The translations under genes were made by a program, and so were the position numbers. DNA of 64,000 nt, taken from assembly GCF_004359215.1 (NCBI RefSeq), contig NC_090613.1, positions 5,607,634 through 5,671,633 on the forward strand, written 5' to 3'. Source of the DNA: Bremia lactucae. Taxonomy: Eukaryota; Oomycota; Peronosporomycetes; Peronosporales; Peronosporaceae. Shown here piece by piece: positions 21,701-34,207 of this stretch; the stretch's first letter is position 1; each line of letters starts with the position of its first letter. The notes under the pieces are model-generated. The model saw only the letters and a list, made by a program, of their open reading frames with translations, was not told the DNA's origin and made no database searches.

Positions 21701-23091
21701 CGACTTCTGGTAGCCTAGACGATTGGGTCGCGACGTTAGAAAACTGTCAAAAAGGTGCTCAAATGAAAGATTGGAGAGCCGTGTTGCGCGCATATCCTCA
21801 GTTTGCGAACAAGGATGCTTTATGCTGCTTTAGAGTAGAAACTCTATGCGTGGCATGGAATGCAAAGCGATCTGCTATGCGGCAGTTAGAAGACGCCTTG
21901 CTAGAGCTTGATTGTGTGGCATCTCTTTCAATTAAAGCGGCTATGGCAACATATATTTGGGAACGTTATATCCGTATTCACGTCATGACTCTAGTCACAT
22001 TTTGGGAGGAGAATGCAGCTGGTAAAAAACCACAACGGGGCCTTCACCCGAAAATTGCTCATCAATTTTTTGGTATAATTCGAAACCTGCTTGTCACGCT
22101 ATTAGATGCAGTAAAGGCAGTGCGTACAGCTCCAGCTCTGTTGACAGAGCACGTCATGGACGAAGTTGAAAGCGAGAATGACTGTTATTACGGTGATGCA
22201 GATGCCGAGTCTTGTGATGACAATAACCAGATTGAAGTACCTTTTACTGCTGAGTTTACAATGGAAAGCCTGACGCAAACCACGAAATGGTTCTGTCAAT
22301 TGAAAAATCTTCATAAACTATTTCAACAACGTTGGCCACCTTCGCACAATAACTCGGCACTTATGCAAGCACTGCAATGTATTAAGTTAGATATGATCTC
22401 GATTACTCAAATTGAAGATCACATCAGTCTGATGCTGCTGCTCGATTCGTTTGCAGCGACGGCAGTAACTCCGATCTCCGTTGTCAAATTATTCTCATAT
22501 AATGGTCGATATTTGTGCCGTCCAGACACTTTCCTTGTGTCTGAAATACTCGTCAAGCCCATCGAAGAGGAAGCAAATTTGATCTTACGAGATCGGACGA
22601 TTTTTCTGAAAGAACTTCTTCGACATGATGACGCATTAGGATTTGCACTTGCTGACACATTTGGACTTCCATTAGAAGTGATTCGTGAAGAGCACGTGCT
22701 ATTTCTGTATCAATCAGGACGCGACGAGCGAGCGGACGCTGCCATTGAAACTTTGCAGCGACCCGAACGATTGGTGCTTAAACTAGGAGCTATCGCGCGT
22801 GCTCGTCTTGCACTTATATTAAGGCGCATGAAAACTGAGGCGGAGTACGCTGCTATGATGAGTATGCTGCCTGCCGATTTATTTACTTGGGTAGTGAGCG
22901 ATAACAAGCCACCCCTTGTGGCAGATCCCCAAGTCGAACATTTTGACCTCATGCCATCACTTACTTCGACCCACTACCTACTGCTTAGGTGCTTGGCTAT
23001 GATCCCACCCACAGGTAAGGAGTTTGAAATGGTTTCTGCCATGTCGGTCCTCGTCAAGGACGTCATTAGCCAGGTTAAGTTGCGATCTTAA
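18702..23091 (+). CDS. RAB3GAP2: Rab3 GTPase-activating protein non-catalytic subunit (Rab3GAP2-like)
   Basis: Inferred exons are 18702-20330, 20400-20510, 20571-21011 and 21076-23091, with introns of 60-69 nt having GT..AG ends and frame kept throughout. The product is about 1,398 aa, close to the human length of 1,393. The N-terminal part is the beta-propeller-like RAB3GAP2 N-terminal region (words VALGRQIFIVGAQ, FCVGYTTGVVRIFNRLGKLV, WVLYADSTVAIIQISEVF). The long helical C-terminal part is less conserved. In animals Rab3GAP2 pairs with the catalytic subunit Rab3GAP1 and also helps activate Rab18 in endoplasmic reticulum and lipid-droplet traffic and autophagy; a similar role here is inference. 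The ATG at 18702 was preferred over in-frame upstream codons from 18567. A donor-like GT after VISQ near 23076 and an acceptor at about 23250 would give an alternative short last exon. Confidence 0.85.
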
Positions 23092-23740
23092 ATCTTTTTT
23101 TTGCGAAATATATAATGCACTGCTGCAGCATTACATAGATGAATGTTGGAAAAAAACGCTTAGAAATAATTGTGTGACTAGCACAGATGCCAAATTTTGT
23201 TGTTTTGCTGTTGTAAGCTACCGAATACTCATTCTGCTTACCATTTCAGGTTGCCGAGATATGAGCAATCTCGTTGCGAACATGCATATTTAAAGACTAT
23301 GGAATGCCTCCAGATGATCAAACAGAAAAGCGTTCTCATTGACTTACGGTGACTTCTTATGTTTACTTATAAGGCCTATCTGCATTGCGTAGATGCAAAT
23401 CACAATTTGGACTCGCCAAGTTAGTAGGAATCGGGTAAAAAGCCAATATTAAGTTCCTATACCGCAGCTAAAACGAAGTCGTCACATAAAATTGCTTCTT
23501 TGGATAATTAGAAATTTTCATAGTTGTAAATATGCTCTCATGAATGATCACGCTGTGAAATCCAAAGGCAATGTCCTCTATGCATCTTTATAAGATTTCG
23601 ATAAAGTTCGATTTCACTGTTCATCATGCTGCTCATTGCACGACCTCCATTGCCGGTCAAGAACAGTCAAAAGGCGGGTTAGCTAAATTTTTATTTGATT
23701 TCTCGCGATTTTTCTATGAAATATATTGTCACGGGGCATA
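23092..23740. other. Gene-free stretch, 3' flank of Rab3GAP2 gene
   Basis: Contains a possible alternative last exon acceptor (CCATTTCAG at about 23240-23250) and otherwise no coding signal. A short word (AAAATTGCTTCTTTG) seen in the spacers near 1070 and 1797 recurs at about 23490. Confidence 0.4.
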
Positions 23741-24190
23741 ATTATTATCACCTATAAGAGGAACAATAAAGAATAATAATTATACAGAAAATATCGAAAT
23801 AGATAACATTGTCAAGATAACGTACTAACGTGATAAATCAGTTAATTGAGGCCATTATAGCAGCCCCAAGAAAGGCTGCTAGACGCGCGATATGGACAGT
23901 TCTACTATTTCCTGATGCTAAGCTCTTCTTAAATTGCCTACTCTTTTGGTATGGACAGTTCTACTTTTTTCCGATACTAAGTCTTTTTGATTGCCTACTC
24001 TATCAGAAGCAATTGCCACTGGAAAACCGTGGAAACAACCGGCGACACCTTGCCTACACTGTCATCAGTGTAAGGATTGTTCTGAAGTACCCAGATCAAT
24101 AATGATGACTCCATAGTATCCGTCGTCATAATTTTCAATTAGATCTGCATGGATCACATCGAATGGGTTCACGGTCTTGTGGAAGAAGGC
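23741..24190. repeat. LTR-like relic with an internal tandem repeat of about 57 bp
   Basis: A gypsy-LTR-like start TGTCACGGGGCATAATT occurs at about 23747. At about 23891-24005 a unit beginning ATGGACAGTTCTAC and ending ATTGCCTACTC occurs twice in tandem. The 3' end of the LTR is not clear. It precedes minus-strand gypsy integrase sequence. Confidence 0.45.
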
Positions 24191-24192
24191 GA

Positions 24193-26310
24193 TTATCCAA
24201 GCTGCGGCCATGAACTTTTGCACGTTTTGCAAATCATGCACTGCTTGACATATTCCACAATCGTAGCTGCATACTTGACCAATAAAAAGATCTGGCGCAT
24301 AGCCTTGTAAGGCCGTGTACTAGCAGGGTGCCGGAGGCTCTCATGGTACCAGGGCATCAAATCGTCTCGAAGTGTCGCTGAGACAACGACACGCTTGTGG
24401 TAGATTACAAATGTACACCCAAGAATGGTGATACGTTGATCATGGGAATTGTTGGAGCCCAACAAGCATACAGTCTGTTTTTTGTTTAATCACAGGGTAT
24501 GCGTCTTGATGCTGCTTGATAACAGGTTTATACCACATCGGGGGTCATCTGAAAAAAAACACGAAGCTCATCTGTCACATCGAGTTTTTGCGAGGTCTCA
24601 AATCACATTCGTGAAAATGCGTCTGCCCCAATGTTCTTATTTTCCTTATTGTAGTGCAGTGTGAGGTGGTACTCGGACATAAGCAATTCCCAACGCTTCA
24701 CTCGCATATTCGTCTCCGTGGGTATATCATTTTTTGTGATTCGTATGAACCACGACAGGAAATCCGAGAAGCATTGTGCGATACTCACAAAGTTTATTTT
24801 TACTATCGAAAGCAATTCCAACTCCAATGTCGTATAGCTGATATGGTGCTTGGTTAAGGCACGAGAGTAAAATGCGATATTATTTAGTTCTTGCAGGACA
24901 AGTCCGCCCACTTGCGCCTGTATACAAATGAAATGATTTGTCAAAGTCTGGAAAGGAGAGCAGCACAGCCTCTGCAAACGCCCGCTGTATAGCCCGCAAC
25001 GCGTCCGTTTCACTGGATAGCCATGCGAAGGGAATCTTTGCACTTGGCAACCGATGCAAGGGCTGACACAATGCGGTTTTGTTGGGCACCATGTCACGAT
25101 AAAAATTTGTCATGCCCAAACTCTTTTCGTTGCGCGGGATCGCAATCTGTTGGATCGCTTGAATCTTTTTTGCTTGCGGCTTGATTTATTCTGCGGTCAG
25201 TGTATAGCCCAGATAATCTACCTTTTAAATATGGCATTTTTTACCATTCAGAGTGACATTTTATTTGTCCAGAAGCTCAAAAACCACTCGAAGATACTCC
25301 ATGAAGTCCTGTATGCTGCTTGAACACACCAGTGGATCGTCCAGATAGACGATAATAAATTCGAGGTCCTTAACAGTTTTTGCCATGCAGGCTTGATATT
25401 CGTCCGGCGCTGTTGATATGTCCATGGAAAGACGCTTGTACTGAACCTTCTCAGGTGGTAAGCAGAAGGCGGTCAGCTGTCGACTTTGCTTCGCCACACG
25501 TCATGCGTAACAATCCATGTTGGCATCAAGTGTCGTCATATACCGTACTTTCGCAAGCCGTAGTAGTATCTCACGGATCCGAGGGACGAAGTATGGACTG
25601 CGGCCAAGCCAACGATTAAGCAGACTATAATCAACTAGCAGTCGCAGTGATCCATTAGGCTTCGTCACGAACATTACTGAAGAAGCCATCACACAATCGT
25701 AGATTTGTCCCAGTACGTCAAGTTGGACCAAGCGCTGGATCTCGGCCCGTGCTTGGTTCTCGAGACCCCGCGGAATAGGATATGAACGGGTTCATATTCC
25801 AACGATTGTGGAAGCACATAATCGCTCAGCCGCATCCTTCCCAAATCCCCATTATACAAATGTCGATATTGTTTTAAAAGGTTTAGATAAAGCTGTGACA
25901 CCGCAGGACTAGACGGTCTAAAAGCAAATCCTTTGGCCCGGCAGCCGAATCTGAAAGTTATTTAAACACTTCTTCTGCACACCCCATAGATGAATAAGTC
26001 GCCTTGTCGTGTTTCCCGTACAAATCTTGAGAGACTATTCGTCCTACTGTACCGTTTGCTTTTAAAAGTTAATGATTACTCCAAGCGTTTGCAGCAAATC
26101 CCGTCCGATCACCATTGCATTCTTGCTATCTTCAGTGATTGGAATCGGTGCGCAATAATAGAGTCGGCTTTCAGCTTTACAAATGAAACTGAGCCACTAG
26201 TGTCCCACTGCTGGGCATATTATCTTAAAGTTCGTGCTCACGCTAGGTACTATGAAATAGCCGTGTTTTTTTTGGCGTTGGTTGCCACAAAAGCATCGAA
26301 AATGTCGTGC
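24193..26310 (-). mobile_element. Decayed Ty3/gypsy pol, minus strand
   Basis: Reading from 26310 down: protease end near 26110-26060 (MVIGRDLLQTLG-like in broken frame), then the protease-RT linker at 25901-25689. RT follows (FVTKPNGSLRLLVDYSLLN at 25680-25600; YLDD catalytic motif at about 25350). RNase H is at 25090-24620 (AFYSRALTKHHISYTTLELE, GADAFSRM). The integrase HHCC region is at 24465-24193 (WYHESLRHPAS, CMICKTC). There are numerous frameshifts. It is a different clade from the element at 3207-6060 by its motif sequences. Confidence 0.82.
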
Positions 26311-26640
26311 TGAACATGGAGATGAGCAGTGCAGATTTGCGTACGCAAGACGTTGTGAAGGTGCTGACGAACGAGCACATCAAGCGACAAGGTGAAAGGA
26401 CTGTAACGGTGAAGTAGATAATCTATATTATTTATCATTAAATAATTATTAATATTACAAATTATACCCGCATCCGATCCCCGATCATCCGCTGCTACAA
26501 AGATGCTGACTGGAAGAAATCTATATACTACGCCGCCTTCGCTATTAGTGCTAGCAGCCACAGCATATTTAATGTATCGCCAGGACAGAAACTCTTTGAC
26601 AACACATGATAAGTCGGCAACTCCACGCGGCGAGTTGGAG

Positions 26641-26880
26641 CTATCTGTCAAAACGCCGTTTTGACGCGATCCTGACCGACAATGCTCGCGAAAACAGCAA
26701 GCTGTTAAAGCACTTTTATTACCCCGGTGATCAAATTATGCTTTGGCGTCCAAAGCAATTTCGGGCCAAGCTCCATGCGGTCGCGAGTGGGTCGTATCCT
26801 ATCAGCACCGTTTACAACAATGCAACGGTAGCTCACAATATAGAGACAGCAACATTTACGAATGCTGTCTCGTCGTTGGA
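26641..26880 (+). mobile_element. Gypsy integrase C-terminal fragment, plus strand
   Basis: Open frame with NARENSKLLKHFYYPGDQIM, RPKQFRAKLHAVASGSYPIS and TVYNNATVAHNIETAT. These resemble the C-terminal tail of gypsy integrases (PGD, then a beta-rich segment). It lies opposite in strand to the adjacent pol and ends just before an AT-rich stretch. 26311-26640 between them is AT-rich and unassigned. Confidence 0.6.
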
Positions 26881-26973
26881 CTTTAATTGCTTCAGTTAAA
26901 TAAAGACTATTATCTTGTATAACATTAATACCATTAGAGTTCCTAGTAATTTAAAAATATTTTGTTAATTTAC

Positions 26974-27195
26974 CAGGGCAATTTTGCTGATGCAAAAGAA
27001 AAATTAAATGGTAAAAAATTTGACGGAATAGTGCTGGATTTAGGAATTTCATCCATGCAAGTTGATACAGCAGAAAGGGGCTTTTCATTTATGCATGACG
27101 GTCCGCTTGATATGCGTATGGGAAATCATGGGATCAGCGCAAAAGAGTTTATTGCATGTGCATCCGAAGAAGAGATCGCTGATGTCATATATTAG
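26974..27195 (+). pseudogene. Partial RsmH/MraW-type 16S rRNA methyltransferase (bacterial-type)
   Basis: The frame reads [43 protein letters not shown] and EEEIADVIY, then a stop at 27193. These are the conserved central blocks of RsmH, the SAM-dependent enzyme making N4-methyl-C1402 in bacterial small-subunit rRNA. Only about 72 residues remain of a usual 300-odd; both the N-terminal SAM fold and the C-terminal part are missing. The wording most resembles alphaproteobacterial (Rickettsiales-like) RsmH from memory of the family. The sequence is AT-rich, and a TTTACCAG immediately before could be a splice acceptor. It is either an exon or relic of a nuclear mitochondrial-type (METTL15-like) gene or a transferred bacterial fragment. 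27196-27555 shows no continuation. Confidence 0.7.
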
Positions 27196-27555
27196 CCATA
27201 AAGCACAGAAAATTAATGAGCTAGTAGTCGAACGTTCACCATTTTCTGTTATATATAAAAAAGCGATGGACAATTTGCTTATATCGTGAGCAATGCGACA
27301 ATACCGCTTAAACCGCATAGAATAATTCAGACAAAAATGAAATTCGCTTTCGCGCTTTGTCGTCTTCTATATTCTTGTTAAAAGGCATGACCCGCAAGTA
27401 CACACAATCACCATTTTTATCGGCGACAAACGCTTATACCATAACATGCGTGTACCAAAGGCGAAGCTCGATTTAAACAATTCGCCTCCAGATTAAGTAC
27501 TATCCAAACGGAGCGGAACCAATTAGCCAGCTGAGTCCACAGTTGGTCATCAATT

Positions 27556-29928
27556 CTAAAACTCGTAGCTCTCCCCATCGGCTGACGATACACTTCTAGG
27601 ACGAAGACTGTCGTCCGTCATCGGGTCATCGTCTACGGCGAACGAGTTGGAGCCACGAAAAGATTTGTCATCAAACTCAAAAGTCGATTGAGTGTTGCTG
27701 AAATCACTTTCTGTTTCAATCGCGTCTTGTTTCGAGTCAGCGACGTGTGCGTTAAAAGTGCTAGTGGTCAATTCCGTCCCGTAACTCGAGCTAGTCAGTC
27801 CAGCACCATAGCTAGTACTCGTCACATTGGTACCGCAGCTGGAGCTTTCGGAACCTGAGCCATAACTCAAGTCTTCCAAGCCACTGTCAAAGCTACTACC
27901 TTCGTCGTAATCATGATGTAAGTCGTCACTTGCGCTGGCTCTAGGATGACTGGCGAGCTGACCAACAATGCTGGCCTCGAGGCCACTTGCTGCAATATCG
28001 ACAGGATTATTCGAATTGCTGACTGTTTCGCCAATGCTGTTCATTTTAGCGTCAATATCAATCGAACTCATCGTGCTGGCATAGTCAGAGCTAGTACTTG
28101 AAGCAGACAGAGTGACTGAGCTATCGTGAAGGGCAAACTCCGACTTGCCACTAAGGGTGGATTTGTCAAATTTGGTACTTGGACTCGTGTTTTCTGTCTT
28201 TGCTTTAGCAATCGCAGACATTGTCAACGTTTCGTCCAACGCTTCAAAGGTTATGGGTTTCTGAGAACGAACCGAAGGTTCATCTTGCGTAAAATCCACC
28301 GTTCCAATCGATGACACGGAGCTAGTACGAAAATTCCCGTTGTCATTACCTTGATCACCCGGCGCCGAAGTTAACATCGCTTCTAGCGTATCTCCACGGA
28401 TACGAGAAGGTGGCTCATCGTACATGTTATAACTGTCGGGCGCTCCAATGCTTGACGCATCCGATTCCCGTCCGTAGCCACTTAAAAGGGGATTGAATGG
28501 AGGTTGCGCATAGTATGCGCCGCCGTCGCCGTTGTACCCGTAAGACGTTCCAATCGATGTTTCACTCTCATACGACGGTCCTTGAGAACCCGATCCAATG
28601 CCAAAAGTCTCGAGGTCAGGAGTGCGTCCGTATTCAAGAGAAGGGTCTTCCTCTGCGATAGAAGACTCCTCGTTACCAAACATTGAATCATCAGGGTACA
28701 TAAGTTGTGATTGATTAAATTGATCCTTTCCCGAGCACGTCGAGTCGCCCATTTTGTTTGCTGACCGCTGCATGGGCGTGTCGTAGCCACTGTAATTCTC
28801 ATTCTGGCCACGACTCGAGTGAAGAGAACCCGAGGACGACACGGTTTTATTTTGGCGGCTAAGGCGTTCGTTAAACATTAACGCACTGGCATTCAGCCCA
28901 GGGCCACGAGATCGACCACCGTAATTATCCTTGAATCCAGAGTCGTGGGATGTCAATCGCGTTTCTGGCTCGGCGTTCCAATTCAGATGCGACTTGGATT
29001 TGTTAGCAACGTACGAAGCTGGCAAGCCAAAGCCGCTATTATTTGAATGGTCCATGTCTTGACCCGGCCGGCGCTTACGACGCCAGAAAACGACCGCAAG
29101 AATGACAAGAGTTACGAAGACAACTGCCCCAATGACCAGACCCACTGTCACACCTATCGAGAGCCCCGAACTCGCCTTCTTGTCCTCGGTACTTGCATTC
29201 GCTAGAACGTTGGTTGTAATAAATGTGACAAAGTGATAACTCTCCTTGGTAAAATTCTTGGCCGGTAAAATAATGTGCGCAAATATATTACGCTCACCTG
29301 CGCTATGGTATACGATTTTCTGGCGAAAACTGGCAGTCCCAGAGCTTGTAAAGTTGGATGTCTCCTGGTCTACAATTTTGCGATTCGCGCCAGTGCGAAA
29401 GATGTCGCAGACAGTGGCACGCGTGCACGAGTGAATGTTTGCATGGCCAATCTCCATGGGAAGCCCCGTGGCGGGGTCGGGCACTGCGGTCTGTAGCTCT
29501 GTAAGTTTTAGCGCGTTATCATTCAGATTCAGTGTGGCCGTGAAAGCGTACTCAATCTCATTATCAGTGTAGACAGCGCCCGTCGTGGCTTGCTGCAACG
29601 AGATAGTGAGAGGACATTCAATGCCCACGCCTTGCTCGAGGACGTAAGCAAAGTCGAGATTGGAAACTTGCATGCCTTGGTCCATCCAATAGCAGTACGT
29701 CGTGCTGCCATCGTACTTGTAATCTGTCGTCAAAAGGTAGCATTAGCACCGGGAAAGAATACACGAGCACATGCAAACGCCTCACTCTCAGCTTAGTGAT
29801 AGTCTTAATCAAAGGGACGCACCGTAGAGAGAGGGGGCCATCTTGGCAAAGGTCACGGCGCCGCCAGTTGTAAGCACAAGACACGCAGCTTGCCGCCATC
29901 GCAGAGAGGTGCCACACCAGACCTTCAT
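27556..29928 (-). CDS. Type I single-pass membrane protein with long Ser-rich cytoplasmic tail
   Basis: Exons are 29928-29823 and 29723-27556, joined by a 99-nt intron (GTGCGT...GACAG), giving 757 aa in one frame. It has an N-terminal signal peptide (MKVWCGTSLRWRQAACLVL...), then a Cys-containing ectodomain of about 200 residues with N-glycosylation-like sites (NFTSSG, NFTKES). One membrane helix follows (SIGVTVGLVIGAVVFVTLVI) with a basic stop-transfer FWRRKRRP. The tail of about 500 residues is rich in Ser, Asp, Gly and Tyr, with repeated SYG-type words near the C terminus (GSGSE, TSYGAGL, SSYGTEL) and the end SYEF. No known domain is recognised. The layout suggests a surface receptor or adhesion-type protein, but function is unknown. 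Confidence 0.8.
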
Positions 29929-32900
29929 GGCGACGTGCGTGCGGAGCGGGAGATGGGGAGCGGGAAGTGAAATGCCAGCGGGGCTGTCAATCGGTGCTGG
30001 CTTTTTGACCCATCTGGTTTTCTACTACGTTCGACGAAAGTGGTCGGTCCACCCCGAGCTTACTGATTGGCTGATCAGTCGCCGATAAAGTGAAGGATTC
30101 CAAACCGGGATTTGTGTCAGAATGGCCATGGCAATTGGGTTGTATACTGGAACTTCATTGTGTCTATTGTGCTGATGAGCACATGCGTGTAGGCGATGCG
30201 GCTGTTGTGGTTTGTCGAAATATTCTACTTTTTAAAGATCAGTATTAAAGTCTCACTTGTTCAATTCCACTTTGCTAAAGTGCCTCTTTCTTGTATAAAT
30301 TGTTCCTTGCGTGTACTCGACTCCATTGGTTGCTCGGCTAGATTCTTACGCAGATTGCATGGTTGCCTTTTCTGCCAATTAAGGTGTTCATTCTTGAGTA
30401 GACAGCTGAATTTATAAGGAGACTCTCGAGCAAAATCTAGCTTTTTAACTACCAGTAATAACCATTGTTCTTATCTTTTAAAGTGTCAAGACTGAAGAAT
30501 GATTTAAACCTTGCCGAGTTCTTACAAATTAATTACTAGCAAATAGTTCGTTTCTTCATAAACAAAAAATCGATTAATTCTTATTATTCCAACCATAGCA
30601 CATTTCGAATTTTCTTGAACCCATATAGAAAATGAAGACGAGAACACTGAGCAGGAATGTTTGTGATCAACTCACTCTGACGACAGTGCGACGATGGTGA
30701 CAGTGGCTTATAACCGCAACGATTCAAATTTTCGGCATCGCGTGAACATTGTTTTGTTGCGCTAAAGGAGCAGCATGAAAGCCTGGGTCAATATATGTAT
30801 TCTCTCCTTTCAAATAAAGAGCAATGATACCATGTCGCACACGTAAAGGTGACGTGTAGACGCATTTGGAGAAACCATCCTAGCAGTCCGTCAGGATCGT
30901 GTCTTTAAATAAAAGATTATACTTCTTTGTCGACGACGTCGTGATTCTTCGCAATCTCGACCAGCGATAAAAAAAAGAAATGTGGCGTCGAATAATCAGG
31001 CGATAAGACCTTAGTCAGTCCCTGTTCTTGATCTTGTTCTTTATTGCGACTGTGCGGCATGGAATTATCGACAACAGAACCCATCGTTGCACGTTTTCGC
31101 GCTGCAGCTTAATGCTCCAATTCGTATTGTTGGTCACGCGTAAAGCCACCAAAGAGAGATTACAAAACAAAACCTAATATTGAAAAATGACGTTTTCTCA
31201 AAAAAAAAAGAAATGTCTAATACATCTTTATTTATCTTCTTCACTCTTTGATAGATGAATATTGAATGGATATTGCAGGTATTCTCCGCTAACCCATGAT
31301 TCATTTTGAAAGGTCATTCTCTGATTTAAATCGAGTTCAGTTAAGGTTTGATTCGTGCAAATTTAGCAATATACCGCAGCTTGTTAATACACGAGCGTAA
31401 GTTACAGAATTAAAGTCTGCCGATATAGCATAAAAGCAGACTTTTAATTTTCCGCATGTAGTAACATATACCGACTATTCCATACGCCTTTACACAAACG
31501 TAGCGGACAAAGTTGAACGACTGTTGTTGCAAATTAGCACTTATACAAAGGCTAAAAAAGTTTGTCATCAAAAAAGTTTCATTTTAAAAATTTATTTGCG
31601 TATCTAACCGATTGAAATTTTTGCACAAACTGCAATATGAACTGCAAGCAATTATCCAGAAATATGACATTAAACTATATTGGAACATAGTTACACAATA
31701 GTAACAAGGTTAGTCGCTCTCTTTATGATATCGCTTTCAATACCAAAAGCAAGTACAAGGTTTAACACAAGCCATTTATTGCACCAGTAATGACGCCAGT
31801 TGCCCATTGCCCAACCCATCAAGAGACTAGACAGAGAATAGATTGCTTTTAATTATTCGGGCGCTCTATAGCACTTAACGTGGTGTTTTCGAGCGAAGAC
31901 GATAAGATTCAAATACTGATCTGGAGCTTAAAATGCAAATACTCTCGAGATTAAGACCTGCGTAAATCATAAGTATCGTGCACGGGATGAAGTATACGAA
32001 AAAGCAGGTTGTATTGCGGCATAAAACGAGAGGGATTCATGACAGCCTATTAACATTCAATTAAAAGGAGTCCTCTTGATCCGAAAGACCCACGCTTCAA
32101 CCTTGAACAACTGGACTGGCACGTACATGACAGCTGATGATTGCGTGCTCATTAAAGTGGTATCATCTGCCGTTGCCACTTGCCAGTCTACGGGTGCCAG
32201 CAAATTGCTCGGTTGTCCATAAATGTAACGGGGACTGCTGTTACATAAACAATTTTTCCTGGTATGATATCCCCACAACTAAAATTGATATTCCCACAAG
32301 TATCTTTTAAATTATTTTTTATTTAAACCGCTCCAGCTGTAATTATTGCTCCACAACTTATTGTAAGGATAAATAAATAATTTCCATTTGCAAACTAAAT
32401 TTGTTATTTTCACAACTTCTGTAAAGATAGTAACTTGTGGGAATAACAATTCCTTTTTATTGTAGATGTGCTAGCTCTATTTGATAAATTTTGCAGTTCA
32501 TGAGCTTTTCTTGCCTCGCTAGGTCTAGCTCCAGATCGGAGGGTTCTTGAATGGTAGTTTTTTGCCCCAATAGTAAGTCATCGTGCTATTGGATGCCCAG
32601 CAATCATTTTTTATTGTTCATGGTCATGTTGACCATTCTTGACAAGCAGTTCACCATTTTTAATCATGCTTATATTGAAGCGTAGGGCAAAAAAATGGGC
32701 AGTCAAATAACTTAGTGGCAGTTTTGCGCTGATTTGACCTGTTCTTTCTTTTGGATTAGAAAGGTTGAAATTTGTGCTTTAAGTGCTTGTGTCGTATGTC
32801 CTAGTAATGCGTAGCCTTCATAAATTCAAACTCTTGTGCACTTTACAGAGGTTGTGGTAATAAAAAAAATTGCGAGTTTAGATATATTTATTTTTTAAGG

Positions 32901-33086
32901 AAAATTGTGGGATAATTAGAGTGGTTTATTCAAATGTAAATTTAACAAAAACTATTTTGAAAATAGTTGTTGGGTATCGGGCAGCAATAAATAGTTGTCC
33001 TAAGGATATGTACCAGCTTTAAGGCTATGGTGTAGTACACGCAAATGGTACACGTGCTTCTTTGCAATACACAATTCGTCGTCGAT
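29929..33086. other. Long gene-free interval (about 3.1 kb)
   Basis: The largest gap in the conserved block. Only short chance ORFs occur on either strand. Mostly AT-rich. It includes the upstream region of the membrane-protein gene and, at its right end, of the Rab gene, plus a small inverted-repeat element at about 32276-32460. No RNA gene was recognised. Confidence 0.5.
32276..32460. repeat. Small AT-rich inverted-repeat element (MITE candidate)
   Basis: ATTCCCACAAGT at about 32289-32300 and its inverse ACTTGTGGGAAT at about 32442-32453 flank about 140 bp of very AT-rich DNA. Similarity extends weakly outward to about 20 bp. No target duplication was identified. Confidence 0.35.
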
Positions 33087-34032
<946 letters not shown>

Positions 34033-34207
34033 AGTACGGACTTTGGCTCGACTGTCGTTCTGTTCTCAGCATAGCTCAGGTGTTGATTATTGCTTATCTT
34101 AAATTACTAAAAACATAACAGATGGATTTTAAAGTTGTAGCCATTGTTCACATTAGGCCAATCATATCACTGCTGTGATTGGTGGAAGGCATTGGTACGC
34201 AAAAAGT

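Noticed and set aside
23891..24005. CRISPR-like array from repeated units
   Set aside because: Only two diverged tandem units with no spacer pattern, in eukaryotic LTR-like sequence.
30196..30417. 73-codon open stretch in the 3.1-kb gap
   Set aside because: Low-complexity hydrophobic composition and no homology signal; ORFs of this size are expected by chance.
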